DNA of 64,000 nt from Amyloporia xantha. Taxonomy: Eukaryota > Basidiomycota > Agaricomycetes > Polyporales > Adustoporiaceae. Location of the stretch: contig JAYKKR010000012.1 of assembly GCA_036971615.1 (NCBI GenBank), positions 186,001 to 250,000 of the forward strand, read 5' to 3'. Below are positions 1 through 9,898 of the stretch, piece by piece (within the stretch, counting starts at the first letter, position 1; the number at the start of each line of letters is the position of its first letter). The notes beneath the pieces are model-generated. The model saw nothing but the letters and a program-made list of their open reading frames with translations. It did no database searches and was not told the origin of the DNA. The position numbers and the translations under genes are program-made.

Positions 1-938
1 TTTCTCTTCTAACTCCTTCACTCTCGTCTTTTCTGTCCTGCTGTCACTTCTACTTTGGCTGCCTCTGGTCTATTTATCTCTTTCTCTAATCTTCTGGGTG
101 CTCATCTAGTCTGTTGCCTTACTTATACTATCTAAGCTATCTCTGGGCTGGCACGAGGAGTAACACTTCACAGGACTGGTTGGACGCTGTTGACCTGAAA
201 GGCAATAAGTGCATGTCTTCTTTCTTCATCTCCAACTATAGTCTTACTTATAAGTACTGGCTATAGCCATACAGTGACAATACAAAGTAAGTCTACTCAT
301 CTTTTCAAAGCTGATGCTGACGTATCACTGTGCATGACAGATATTACTTGTACTCAGTGTGCACTCACTCTCTCTGAGAAGTTGTAGCAATTGGTGAGTG
401 GACATGTCTAAGCTCATATTGATCTTCCATTCATACTTCAATCTTTCAGCTGTTCTTAAGCTTCACCATTCTTTTCACCATCTGCCTATGCTCCAATTCC
501 ATCTGGGATTGTAATGTGAGTAAGTCTGTTGTTTTGCTTCTGAAGCTCATTACTGAAAGTTATTATATTGTATTGATAGTAATGAATGGTAAGTGCCTCG
601 CATATTTCTCCTTCTAGTATTTCACAAATATATGTTACATTTATTTGTATCATATCTGTATTGTATTATATCTGAATATATTTATATGCTGTCTTTCATA
701 AGTGTGAAATGAAGTGATCCCAAGGATATTGAGACTGAAATATGGTATATCCTGAGTCAACCTAGGACTGACCTCAGGTCTGACTCAGGTCAACCTGGGT
801 TCCAAAACCTAAATAACTTTTCTCTAAGAGCAATCTGGGTTGCTCTGAGTGCTCTGAGTACTCTGGGTGCTCTGAGTGCCCTAGGGCAGCCTAGGTCACT
901 CCTAGGTCAACCTAGGGCGAAAGGGGTTTTTCCTGATG
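1..938. mobile_element. AT-rich transposon-like element, right end only
   Basis: This AT-rich stretch has no long ORF. From about 750 it becomes a dense run of short motifs built from CTCTGAG and CCTAGG, and it ends in GTTTTTCCTGATG. The same ending closes the element at 20403, and its inverted form CATCAGGAAAAAC opens that element at 16975. I therefore read 1-938 as the right part of a related DNA element whose left end lies outside the window. Several GTGAGT/GTAAGT-like sites (for example near 515) suggest an intron-rich gene on + , but I cannot assemble a reading frame. The family is not recognised. Confidence 0.5.
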
Positions 939-1056
939 TAGTCCCAGGTACATGGCTCGGGAGAATGCTAGGATTTCGCACGTGGCGATAATACGAGAAA
1001 GGACATGCTACGAACCTTCGATATATAGTTTCTCCTCGAAGCGATCAAGTACACGC
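939..1056 (-). pseudogene. Est1/SMG7-like gene, downstream fragment
   Basis: Read on the minus strand directly after the retrotransposon, this 118-bp piece continues the frame of the exon that stops at 13443. The protein text runs from ...IQLDDFRR into VLDRFEEKLYIEGS and then a TAG. This matches the order expected in the Est1-type gene described at 13443-15298. The piece is bounded by the LTR element on one side and the CATCAGG-ended element on the other. Two insertions thus cut the gene within about 120 bp. The rest of the gene is not in the window. Confidence 0.6.
1053..1056. other. Target-site duplication ACGC, left copy
   Basis: ACGC lies directly before the TGTAAGG start of the 5' LTR and recurs at 13443-13446 directly after the CCTTACA end of the 3' LTR. 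A 4-bp duplication is compatible with Ty3/Gypsy integration, which usually gives 4-6 bp. Confidence 0.7.
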
Positions 1057-1216
1057 TGTAAGGAATGGGTACGCGCTACCCTATGAACGGACGGTAGGGC
1101 AGGACGAGACAGTGGAACGAAGGAGAGGTGATCACGCGGGACAAGGGAGCTCGGCGGAAGCAAGCATGGCATTCGAATGGAACGACTACGGGACGGAACG
1201 ACTACAGGACGGAACG

Positions 1217-2015
1217 CTAATCTACGGTCGACAAGTCGATGGGAGCGTCGGGCCCTTCCCCGCCGACGTCAGAGAACGAGCGGTGGCGCGGGGGACGATA
1301 AATAGTCTCCCGGTGGTAACGGAAATCCTCCTCCGCAGGGGTACGGGCCCGCGAGGGACCTCCCTCCCGACGTCCTCCCCTCCCTCCCAGAGCATGAGCG
1401 GCGACACGGATCGAGTGCTCTAAGTCTTCGAACGCCCGCGGATAGGGACGCATACGGTCCAAAGTGTCCGAGAACTGGCGGGCAATAAGTTCGAGCCGTT
1501 CCAAAGCCTCATCGGTACGTTCCTCGGTGACGCGGGGAGGGGTCCAGAAGGCCTCTTCCGTGTACAACGGGAGGGGAGGCGGAGTGCCAGCTTCGTCCCG
1601 CTGCGCATTTGAGCGGACCTCGTCGGGGCTCCAGGCGATCCCAGGATAAGGGACTGCACCGCGATGGCTCAGGGAGGAGCGGAAGATCGAGTCGATGTAG
1701 TGGACGAGCTCGCGGAGGGTGACGAAGGCAGTGAGCGGAGGGAGCGTGAGGTTCCCCGCGGCTATGGCTTGGGCTCGAGCCTCATAGGCAAGGCGCTGCG
1801 GGACGGGACGTGAGGGAAGGGAAGAGAAGTGAAAGAGAAGGTGGACAAACCAGGAGCCAGCGCACTCCGTGCGCCCAGGCAAGCCAAGCAGCCGGATCGG
1901 AAGGGCGGAATGAAGGCTCCACAACGCATTCAGCGCGAAGCACGTCTACGAGGAGGAGGTAGCGGCGGACGTGGAGGGAACCGATGGGGTCGGTGGGTTC
2001 GGCAGGCTCAGACAT
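1217..2015 (-). CDS. LTR-internal antisense ORF, hypothetical protein (5' LTR copy)
   Basis: A minus-strand reading begins with MSEPAEPTDPIG at 2015 and ends at 1217. The N-terminal exon carries the text PSDPAAWLAWAHG. The frame then needs an intron of about 70 nt (about 1865 to 1800, ending CCGCAG) to join the longer ORF containing YEARAQAIAAGNL, TLRELVHYIDSIF and ERLELIARQFSDTLDRMRPYP. The predicted protein is about 240 residues, helical in the middle with a polar tail. No known domain is recognised. A motif like the N-terminal one recurs in the two minus-strand genes between pol and the 3' LTR. The identical copy in the 3' LTR is at 12115-12914. The donor GTGCGC is not ideal, so the splice is tentative. 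The + strand ORF at 1112-1423 is taken as its shadow. Confidence 0.45.
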
Positions 2016-2149
2016 GGCGAATGAGGCGAAGGGAGGGAAGAGCGCGGAAGGAGGATAAGTAAGTCAGGGGAAGAGTCGGAGGGGAGGCAGCGGGAGGTAG
2101 CGGGAGGAAGCGGGAGGGAAAGTGACGTGGCAGCGCACGCGGGACGAGG

Positions 2150-2156
2150 TATATAT
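2150..2156 (+). promoter_or_regulatory. TATA-like box of the 5' LTR
   Basis: TATATAT follows a GC-rich stretch containing TGACGTGG and precedes the presumed R/U5 by a few tens of bases. Its position about 390 bp before the LTR end is plausible for the element's promoter. The same box is at 13049-13055 in the 3' LTR. Confidence 0.45.
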
Positions 2157-2544
2157 GAGGAAGGGGGACGAGGCGGAAGGGGATCTACCATCTGGTACGA
2201 GCTGCGACTGGGACTTTGATTTTCACGCGACCGGGTTTTATTGCTCAGCGGAGCTACGCTGCGTTTACTTCTACGAGAGGGCGAGCAAGCGGCTTGACCC
2301 ATTTTACTGCGATTCGGGATATCTACTGCGTACTTAGGACTGCGACTGCGACTTGACTGGGATAGCACACATAGAGCATCCCCCATATACCTACGAGTCT
2401 CTAGCTCAATCAATTCTTTTCTCTCTTGCTCATCCTCCGTGCCAGACGCTGCGAACGTCTTCACTCCCCTTCCCCTTCGACTCTTTGATCTGTTCCTTCC
2501 AGGTGTGCTTATCGCACAGCAGGAGGAGCACCAAGCCTTACAAG

Positions 2545-2562
2545 TGGAGCCCACCGCGAGGG
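2545..2562 (+). other. Putative primer-binding site
   Basis: TGGAGCCCACCGCGAGGG begins two bases after the 5' LTR. The leading TGG is complementary to a tRNA CCA end, as expected for minus-strand priming. I cannot identify the tRNA from sequence alone. Confidence 0.5.
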
Positions 2563-2569
2563 GGAATCT

Positions 2570-4774
2570 TATAGTTCGAAGACTTCGTTCGCGCACCATC
2601 GCCGTGCCGGACCGTACCCTACAGCAAGAACTTCTCTTAGCCCAGAACAGTCCTATCTCCCCCGACTAGATCTCGACCTTCCTCACTTTCCCCTCCGACC
2701 GGCCGCGTTCGACGACTCAGACTCGGATAACCCTTTCGACGTCAGAATCCCTCCCTTCCGGTCACAAAGCAACACGCGCTCCGTATCCCTCGAACATCCT
2801 TCGCCTCCGCTCCATTCCCCAGTAAACCACGAGCCACCGGCGGAAGGAAGGAGTACCGAAGAAACATCCACGATCTCATCAATCACCGAATCTTCCGTGA
2901 CCCCGTCAACCCGCTCATCTCCAGTTCCTCCCGAACGTCCACGCCGACGAACGATTTCGGCACCACCCTCAGTACAAGTCAAACGCGAGGTCGTTGAGCC
3001 TACCATCCTGTCGACGTACGTAGATCCCGCGAGCATACCACTCCCTCCATCACGAGCGAGCTCGCCCGTCCCGCACCTATCCAATCGACAAGTGCTACAG
3101 TACCCGCGCGTGCCATGCCTACTTCATCCATGCCCGTGCGAGGGCGAAGACGGCGCCGACCTTCGACGGGGAACCGCGCAATCTACTGCGATACTTCGAG
3201 GACCTAGAGGACCCTGTGCGCGGCAGCAGGGATTACGACGGAAGAAGAGAAGATACGATACGCGCTGAAGTACCTAACGGTGGAACAAGAGGAACTATGG
3301 AAGACGGCGGATGGGGCCGCTGGGCGGGTGTATCTGGTGTTTAAGCGAGGGTGAAGGCCTTGTACCCGGGGCGGACGGAGACAAGAGGTACACCGCGGCA
3401 GACCTCGATCGCATAGCACAGTCGGCGCGAGACAAGGGGGTGCGGACGAGGGGGGAGGAGGCCGCATATTATCGAGAGTATTCCCCGGTTGCAGCCTTCC
3501 TGATATCGAAGAGCAAGATAGCGGCGCGGCACAGGGACGAAGTGTACATGCGCGGGTTTGGGGAGGAAGAACTGCGGACGATTACCCGGAGGGCGGAGAT
3601 CGCAGAACCCGACCACGACCCGGACGACCCGTGGGGGATGGACGTAATGCACAAGGTGGCGCAGAAGTGCCTCCCGGGAGTAGGAGGAGGAGCCGTGGGA
3701 GGGGGCGGAAGAGACACAGCAGGGACGAGTGGGACGACAGCGCCTCCAGCAGCGACCGCGGTGGTAAAGACGGAGGGCGTGGACTTGGCGCTCTTCAACC
3801 AGACGATACAGATGATGCAGGCGTTCTTGGCAGGACGCAGCGGAGGAGCGGGAGGGGCGCCGCGGACCGGGGGAGGGGTCGTGCAAGGAGCGGGAGGAGC
3901 GCCGGGCAACTTCCTGTGCAACTTCTGTGGGGACCCGGAGCACTTCATGCGGAACTGCGGGATTATCCTCCAGTATATCCTTGACCGGAAGATCTACCGG
4001 GACGAGACGGGGAAAGTACGGCTCCCGAACAGCATGTTCGTTCCGCGCGGTCTGCCTGGAGAGTACATGAAGGATCGAGTGGACTCGTGGCACGCCCAGA
4101 ACCCGGGGCAACTGGTACGAGTCGCGGGGAACGAGCGACAGGCCCCTCCGCACTTGGCCGCGAACCTTTTCCAGATATACGAGGGCGTGAACATGGTGGA
4201 GACAAGGGACGAAGGATCGTCGGATGAGGAAGATCCGTCGGAAAGGGTCCGGGTTCTCCAAGCAGAGTTGGCGTGGGCGAAGAAGAAGGAAGTGCGGTTC
4301 GAAGAAGTGAAGAAGACAGGGGCAAGGACGGGGGCGGCATTGCGGGGCCCAGGAGGGAAACCGCCGGGGATACCTGCGGCCAATATACCACGGACGAGCG
4401 AGGAAAAGGCTAAGGGAAGCGAAGGAAAGGGGGCGGGAGGAACCACGGGGCAATACAAGTACCAGACGGAGATCGAACAACGGTACTCGGTGGCGGAAGC
4501 GACGAAGAAGCTCTACGGGACGAAGGTGGAGATGACGGTGGGGGAGGTCCTGGCGATCTCGGCAGGGGTGCGGAAGGAAGTGAAAGGGGGACGTGACGAC
4601 ATCGCGGGTAGCCACCGCCGGTATGGTAGAAGTCGACGACGAGGACCATTGGGAGGACGCGAAGGAAACCTTCCAGGTTACGGAAGGAGGGGCGAGTATC
4701 GGGCACGACTCCCTGGCGCTGCGAGCGGTGGAACCAGTTATCGAAGGGAAGTTCACATGCGAGTGTGTGCTTGA
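2570..4774 (+). pseudogene. gag: Gag polyprotein region, frameshifted
   Basis: Several frames must be linked. An N-terminal polar region (about 2640-3120) is followed by PTFDGEPRNLLRYFEDLE (about 3155-3210), then EEEKIRYALKYLTVEQEELWK in another frame (about 3240-3300), typical of fungal Gypsy capsids. The uninterrupted ORF 3311-4774 then carries PGADGDKRYTAADLDR and the zinc knuckle CNFCGDPEHFMRNC (C-x2-C-x4-H-x4-C) at about 3917-3958. Apparent frameshifts lie near 2665, 3150, 3213 and 3350. Gag packages the element RNA into virus-like particles; the knuckle binds nucleic acid. No internal nonsense substitution is evident. The true start is not determined. Either the copy is broken, or short-run indels were introduced in assembly. 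Confidence 0.75.
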
Positions 4775-5560
4775 CGGCGGGCGCAGATCGTGGCCATGCG
4801 GAAGGACATCTGGGAGAAGACAGGGATCGTCCTGAAGCCTGACGAAGCCATTACGATGGAGACGGCCAACAGCGCCCAAGTGAAAACGGTCGGGAAGGCA
4901 CAGAACGTACGTTTCACGTTCGGGAGCGTTGACCTGTACCTCCAGCTGCAGGTGCTGGACGACGCGCCGTTCGAGGTTCTCCTGGGACGGCCCTTCTTTG
5001 CTCTGACCGCTTGCGAAACGCGGGACTTCCTCCGGCGAACAACAAATCACTCTTACAGACCCGGAGACAGGGGAACGGGTAATGGTGGCGACGAAACCGC
5101 GGAACGGTCGACGGAAGCCATCCGCGGCGGGTTTTCAATAGTCGAGGATGCGGGCAACGCTCGCGGAGACGCACTCGTACGTTTATACTCTCTGTATACC
5201 CCTTCCGACCCGATAGATAGAGCAGGCAAATCGGCGGAGAGGAGCACTGCGCGGGGGGAAGAAGAGAGGGGTAATCGCACCCGGGTGTCGTCGTCTCGTC
5301 TGGACAATTCGCACATATCATGTATCGGCAAGGATATTCAGTCTCAATGCATTTCTGTTTCCTCGTATTTGCCGCGCGAACCCAAGATAAACGAACGACC
5401 ACCGGTGGTGCGAGCAGGGAAGAAGAGGATACACTTAACGCGGGAGGGAGGACTTATAGTGCCGGAAGGGAGCGGAAGGAGCGGGAAGGAAGGATTCTGG
5501 GTAGAAGAAGACGAGGTGGTACATGCGTACGCCTACAAGAAGGTAGCGAACAAGGTAAGG
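4740..5560 (+). pseudogene. Aspartic protease region of pol, frameshifted
   Basis: The text VLDGG at about 4768 is the active-site Asp-x-Gly region of a retropepsin-like protease. A missing base in the following G run breaks the frame, and the rest (AMRKDIWEKTG, then VDLYLQLQVLDDAPFEVLLGRPFF) continues in the ORF starting 4790. Another frame change occurs near 5028, where the alternative frame reads ITLTDPETGERVMVATKPR. The linker to the reverse transcriptase includes AYAYKKVANKVRPVATTLPE near 5525-5585. Such proteases cut the Gag-Pol polyprotein. Confidence 0.7.
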
Positions 5561-5719
5561 CCGGTGGCGACGACGCTACCTGAAGAATTTCGAATCGTGC
5601 GAAGAGCGCCAGGGGACCCCCTGAGGAACCTACCGGAACTGCCTCGTCGGCCGCCCGAGTTCCACCCGCAGGGGCGTTATACGGACGAGCGGAGGAAGGC
5701 GTTGGACGTAGGGGGGGGG

Positions 5720-6527
5720 ATTCCTGTGGCCGGAGGAAGTGAAGTTGGTGGACTTTTTAGTGGGACAGCACGAGCGGGTGTTCGCCTGGGACGAGACGGA
5801 GAAGGGAAGGTTCTCGGACGAATACTTCGACCCGGTCATGATTCCGACGGTGGAACACGTCCCGTGGGTGCTGAAGAACATCCCTATCCCGCCCGGAATC
5901 TTTGATCAGGTCGTACAAATCATCAAGGACAAGATCGCTTCGGGAGTGTACGAGCCTTCAAACTCGTCGTACCGGTCCAGGTGGTTCTGCGTGGTAAAGA
6001 AAGACGGGAAGTCCCTCCGGTTGGTGCACGATCTACAACCCTTAAACGGCGTAGCTATCAAGGACGCGGCGGTTCCCCCACTGGTAGAACATCTGGCGGA
6101 GTCCTTCGGGGGAAGGGGATGTTATGGGATCCTGGACCTATACGTAGCTTTCGACCAGCGGACCCTGGACGCCCGGTCTCGGGACATCACCTCGTTCCAG
6201 ACGCCGCTGGGGGCATTTCGGCTGACCTCGATTCCGATGGGGTATACCAATTCTGCGCAAATTATGCATGGGGATGTGACCTTCATCCTGCAGGACGAGA
6301 TTCCGCATGTCACGGTCCCGTTCATCGACGACGTGCCAATTAAAGGGCCAAAGACCCGGTACGAGCTGGAAGGGGGGTATGAGACAATCGAGGGGAACCC
6401 AGGGATAAGGCGATTCGTGTGGGAACACCTACAGAACGTAAATCGGGTGTTGCAACGGATCGGGAACGTGGGAGGGACGTTCTCGGGAAGAAGGCGTATT
6501 TGTGCGTTCCAGAGGTGGTGGTGGTAG
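5720..6527 (+). pseudogene. Reverse transcriptase domain of pol
   Basis: The ORF from 5739 carries WVLKNIPIPPGIFDQV, a fingers region YRSRWFCVVKKDGKSLRLVHD, the catalytic Asp region ILDLYVAFDQR, IPMGYTNSAQIMHGDV, and FIDDVPIKGP as the Y/F-x-D-D polymerase motif (about 6320-6350). It copies the element RNA into DNA. The upstream join falls in a run of eight or nine G at about 5711-5719. Downstream the frame changes near 6480 and again near 6550, with KKAYLCVPEVVVVGHRC in the intervening third frame. The domain is otherwise well preserved. Confidence 0.85.
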
Positions 6528-6539
6528 GGCACCGATGCA

Positions 6540-7300
6540 CGTACGAGGGAGGGTCCCGGAGGAGTCCCGAGTGCAGAAGATCAAGGATTGGCCGCGGTGT
6601 GAGACGGTAACAAACGTGCGAGGATTTTTGGGGACCTGCGGGCTGGTGCGGATGTTCGTAAAGGACTTCGGAAAAATGGCGCGCCCACTCAACGACTTGC
6701 TTCGGAAGGGAGCCGACTTCGTGTGGGAGGAGGCGCAGGAGGACGCTATGCGGAAGCTGAAGGACGCAGTAATCAACTCGCCCGCGCTCGTCCCGATTGA
6801 CTATGGGTCCGAACGGGAGGTAATTCTGGCGGTGGATTCATCGTGGATCGGGGTGGGGTTCGTGATCTTACAGAAAGGGGAGGACGGGAAGAGAAGGCCA
6901 AACCGGTTCGGGTCCATAACGTGGAACGAACGCGAATCCCGATACTCGCAAGCCAAGCTGGAGCTGTTTGGGTTGTTCCGGGCACTGCGAGCGTGCCGGA
7001 TCTACATTATCGGAGTGAAGAAGCTGGTCGTCGAAGTCGACGCCAAATATATTAAGGGGATGCTAAATAACCCAGACATCCAACCAAACGCCACTATCAA
7101 CAGATGGATCGCTGGGATCCTCCTATTCGACTTCAAGCTGGTACATGTGCCGGGGGAACGGCATGCGGGGCGGACGGGCTTTCGCGGCGGGGAGCAGCGG
7201 AGGAAGACCCGGAAGAGGAAGATGACTTCGAAGAGTGGATTGACGAGGCCTACGCGTTCACCATGGAGGTCTTGAATACGCCGGGAGGGAAGAGGGACGA
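6540..7300 (+). pseudogene. RT connection and RNase H domain of pol
   Basis: ESRVQKIKDWPRCETVTNVRGFLG opens the connection and is the usual text before RNase H in Gypsy elements. The RNase H shows AVDSSWIGVGFVI with the first Asp, YSQAKLELFGLFRAL with Glu, VEVDAKYIKGML with the third acidic residue, and FDFKLVHVPGERH near the end. It degrades RNA in RNA-DNA hybrids during reverse transcription. A frame change near 7170 leads to ADGLSRRGAAEEDPEEEDD, the acidic spacer before integrase. The strict frame breaks again near 7320. Confidence 0.8.
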
Positions 7301-7315
7301 AGAGGGACTCATGGT

Positions 7316-8727
7316 GTGGTCGCTGGACGCGGGAGAGGGGTAGAGATCCCAGAGGTCAGCAACGGAGGGGCGCGGGAGGAAAGGGTGCGGAAGGTAGACG
7401 AATTTTTACGAGACCCGAGGCGACCGGAAGGAATGGACGAAAGGCAGTTCACCTCGTTCGTCCGTTACGCCAGCAAGTTCTTTGTCAAAGGGGGGAGGCT
7501 CTGGAAGAAAGATAAAGGAGGGAAGCACAAGGTGGTGGTGGAGAAAGGGAAGCGGTACGGCCTGATGAAAGAGGCGCACGATTCCCTCGGGCACAAAGGG
7601 ATCTTCACGGTGCGCGCCCGGCTCCTCGAACGATTCTGGTGGGTTAGTCTCGATCACGACGTAAAATGGTACGTGGGAAGCTGCCATGAGTGTCAGCTCC
7701 GCAAGGCGCACAAGTACCACATCCCACCGACGGTACCTATGCCGGGGGGGCTGTTTTCGAAAGTGCACATGGATTCGATGCACATGCCAACAGCATACGG
7801 GTACACGCATATCGTCCAAGCGCGTTGTTCCCTGTCGTCTTACCCAGAATGGCGGATGCTGCGGAAGGAGACAGGAGTGACGATTGGAAACTTCATCTAC
7901 GAGGAGCTGCTGTGTCGGTGGGGAGCGGTGGAGGAGATTGTTACGGATAACGGGACACCGTTTGTCGCGGCGTTGGAACACCTGCGGGAACGGTACAAAA
8001 TCAACCATATTCGAATCTCAGCGTACAACTCACAGGCGAACGGGATCGTGGAACGGAGGCACCGGGACGTACGGGAAGCGGCGGTTAAGCTCTGTGGAGG
8101 GAACGAGAAGGGGTGGCCTAAGGTGATGCATGCTGTGTTTTGGGCGGAACGGGTGACGATTCAGAAATCGACGGGCACTTCGCCCTTCTTTATCGCGCAC
8201 GGGATCGAGCCAGTTTTCCCTTTCGACCTGGCGGAAGCTACTTACTTGGTGCCGCCCGACCGGAAGGAGATCAGCGAGGCGGACCTACTTGAAATCCGGG
8301 GCGGCAACTGCTCAAACGAACGGAGGATTTGCGGGACGTACGGCGGAGGGTGCTAGCGGCTCGATACGCGTCGGTCAAGGATTTTGAGCGGCGGTTCGCG
8401 CGGACAATCAAGGATTTTGTGTTTACGGCGGGGGATCTGGTGCTGGTGCGGAACTCACAAATTGAGACGGAACATAGCAGGAAGTCAAAACCCCGGTATT
8501 TCGGGCCTATGGTTGTCATACGGCGTACAAAAGGAGGAGCCTACATACTCGCGGAACTAACAGGAGCGGTGTCGAGACTACGGTACGCGGCGTTCCGTGT
8601 GGTACCGTATAAGGCGCGAAAGGAGGTTGCACTAGACGTGCGCAAGATCGTCGAAGAAGCGGAAGAAGCGCAAAGGGGGTATTGGACGAAATGGAAGCGG
8701 GGAGGAAGATGTGGGTCGGGACAGTGA
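7316..8727 (+). pseudogene. Integrase domain of pol
   Basis: The zinc-binding HHCC region reads HDSLGHKG ... CHECQ (about 7578-7700). The catalytic core has D in KVHMDSMHMP (about 7770), D in VTDNGTPF (about 7945) and E in ANGIVERRHRD (about 8050), giving D,D35E-like spacing. The C-terminal part after a frame change near 8300 includes KPRYFGPMVVIRRTKGGAY and RYAAFRVVPY, a GPY/F-like module. Integrase inserts the DNA copy into the host genome. The reading ends with TGA at 8725-8727, ten bases before the stop of the convergent minus-strand gene. Confidence 0.85.
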
Positions 8728-8736
8728 GCAAAAGAA

Positions 8737-9624
8737 TTATGGGGAGGAAACGGAAGGGGAAGGATCGAGCGGGGAGGAAGGATCGGACGACGGGGGGGAA
8801 GAGTAGGGAACGGGAGGAGGGTCGGGGGAAGGGAAGCGGGCTTCCAGGGCGAGGACGCGGCGGAGAAGGGACTGGATTACGGTGTTGTGGGTGGAGAGGG
8901 AGAAGGCGGCGCGGTCGAATCCGTGGGCGACCTGGTCTTGGAGGATACGCAAGGCAGACGAGGAATCCCGGGCGCGCGCGTGGACCTCGGCACGAAGGAG
9001 GGACATGGACGTACCCAGCGCGGAAGAAAGGGCCGTGTCTTGGAGAGACAAACGGTGATCTACTTCCGCGAGGATCTCGAGGGCGCGGGCAATGACGTCA
9101 GAGCGCAGCGGGTCCATTTGCACTTGAAGGATCTGAGCGAGGGCGGGTTCGAGTTGGTCGATGCGCGCTTGGAGTTGGACGTTTTGGAGTTCCTAACGCG
9201 GTGAGGCGGATGGGGACTGGCGGCGGATGCGGTAGGTAACGCAGGCGGAAGGAGTCCACCACAGCGCGGCGGGCAAGGACATCGATCCCGGGGACGGGCT
9301 CCGACGGGGACGAAGGGTCGTAGTCCTCCGGAAGCGTGGAATGAAGGATGGCCTAGGCGGGGGTTCGAGGACAACGTATAGTGTGGGCGGAAGGGGAGCA
9401 CGTACCTCGGCGGTGTCTACGGCGTGGACCCACGCGATGCGTGCGGCCGGATCGGAGGGGATGGGGTTGTCACAGAGGACTTGCAGGTACCTTTCGCGGG
9501 CCTCCTCAGGGGAAAACACCGGGGCGTCGCGCTCATGAGACGGGGTACGAAGATAGAGGGGCGAGGGAAAGAAACTCAGTGAGATCGGGGATGGGCGGCG
9601 GTAGTTATACCGAGGGCGCAACAC
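8737..9624 (-). CDS. Antisense coiled-coil protein of the Gypsy element
   Basis: The gene lies on the minus strand tail to tail with integrase. The first exon (9406-9624) contains SPEEARERYLQVLCDN and PSDPAARIAWVHAVDTAE and is followed by GTACGTG, a good donor. The last exon (8737-9192) follows an acceptor ...GCGTTAG and encodes about 151 residues. It has heptad-like ELQNVQLQARIDQLEPALAQ and later VDHRLSLQDTALSSALG, VIQSLLRRVLALEARF, ending in a Pro/Ser-rich tail. A coiled coil is likely. The middle exon structure (9193-9405) is uncertain, and a frameshift may be involved. No known family is recognised. The N-terminal motif resembles that of the LTR antisense ORF, suggesting a shared origin. 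Confidence 0.45.
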
Positions 9625-9898
9625 GCGCTTGCCGCGAGGCGGCTTCTACGAAGAACGCGATGGGGCACGCGGCAGGGGCACACGGGGCGGAAGGGGGCTG
9701 CGGGACGAGTAAACTGACATGCATTGATTTTAGCCGATCAACGGCGGGGGCGGCGCGTACATACAAGATCGACGGCATATAACGGCAGACGGACGACTAC
9801 GTCAACTACGAGATAAAAGTACATTTCGTACACTACGCGAACCCAGGGGAGGCCCGCGCTACGTTTCGCGTCCTTTCCCTTTGGACGCCCGGTGAGGT

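Larger units (their letters stand above)
1057..2542 (+). repeat. 5' LTR of the Gypsy element
   Basis: The LTR is 1,486 bp and starts TGTAAGG and ends CCTTACA, a 7-bp inverted terminal match. The copy at 11955-13442 is 1,488 bp. The differences I see are a G-run indel near 1812, a CG indel near 2043, a GG indel near 2078, a T-run indel near 2264, T/A near 2464 and A/G at 2521. A TATA-like TATATAT lies at 2150-2156, so U3 is long and R/U5 occupies about the last 350 bp. The minus strand of U3 is coding (see 1217-2015). Confidence 0.95.

Noticed and set aside
1112..1423. 103-residue + strand ORF present in both LTRs
   Set aside because: It overlaps the longer minus-strand reading and shows no domain. 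The exact repetition is due only to the LTR pair.
3341..5050. 569-residue minus-strand ORF opposite gag
   Set aside because: The + strand carries the Gag zinc knuckle and protease text. The minus reading has the composition expected of a shadow ORF in GC-rich sequence.
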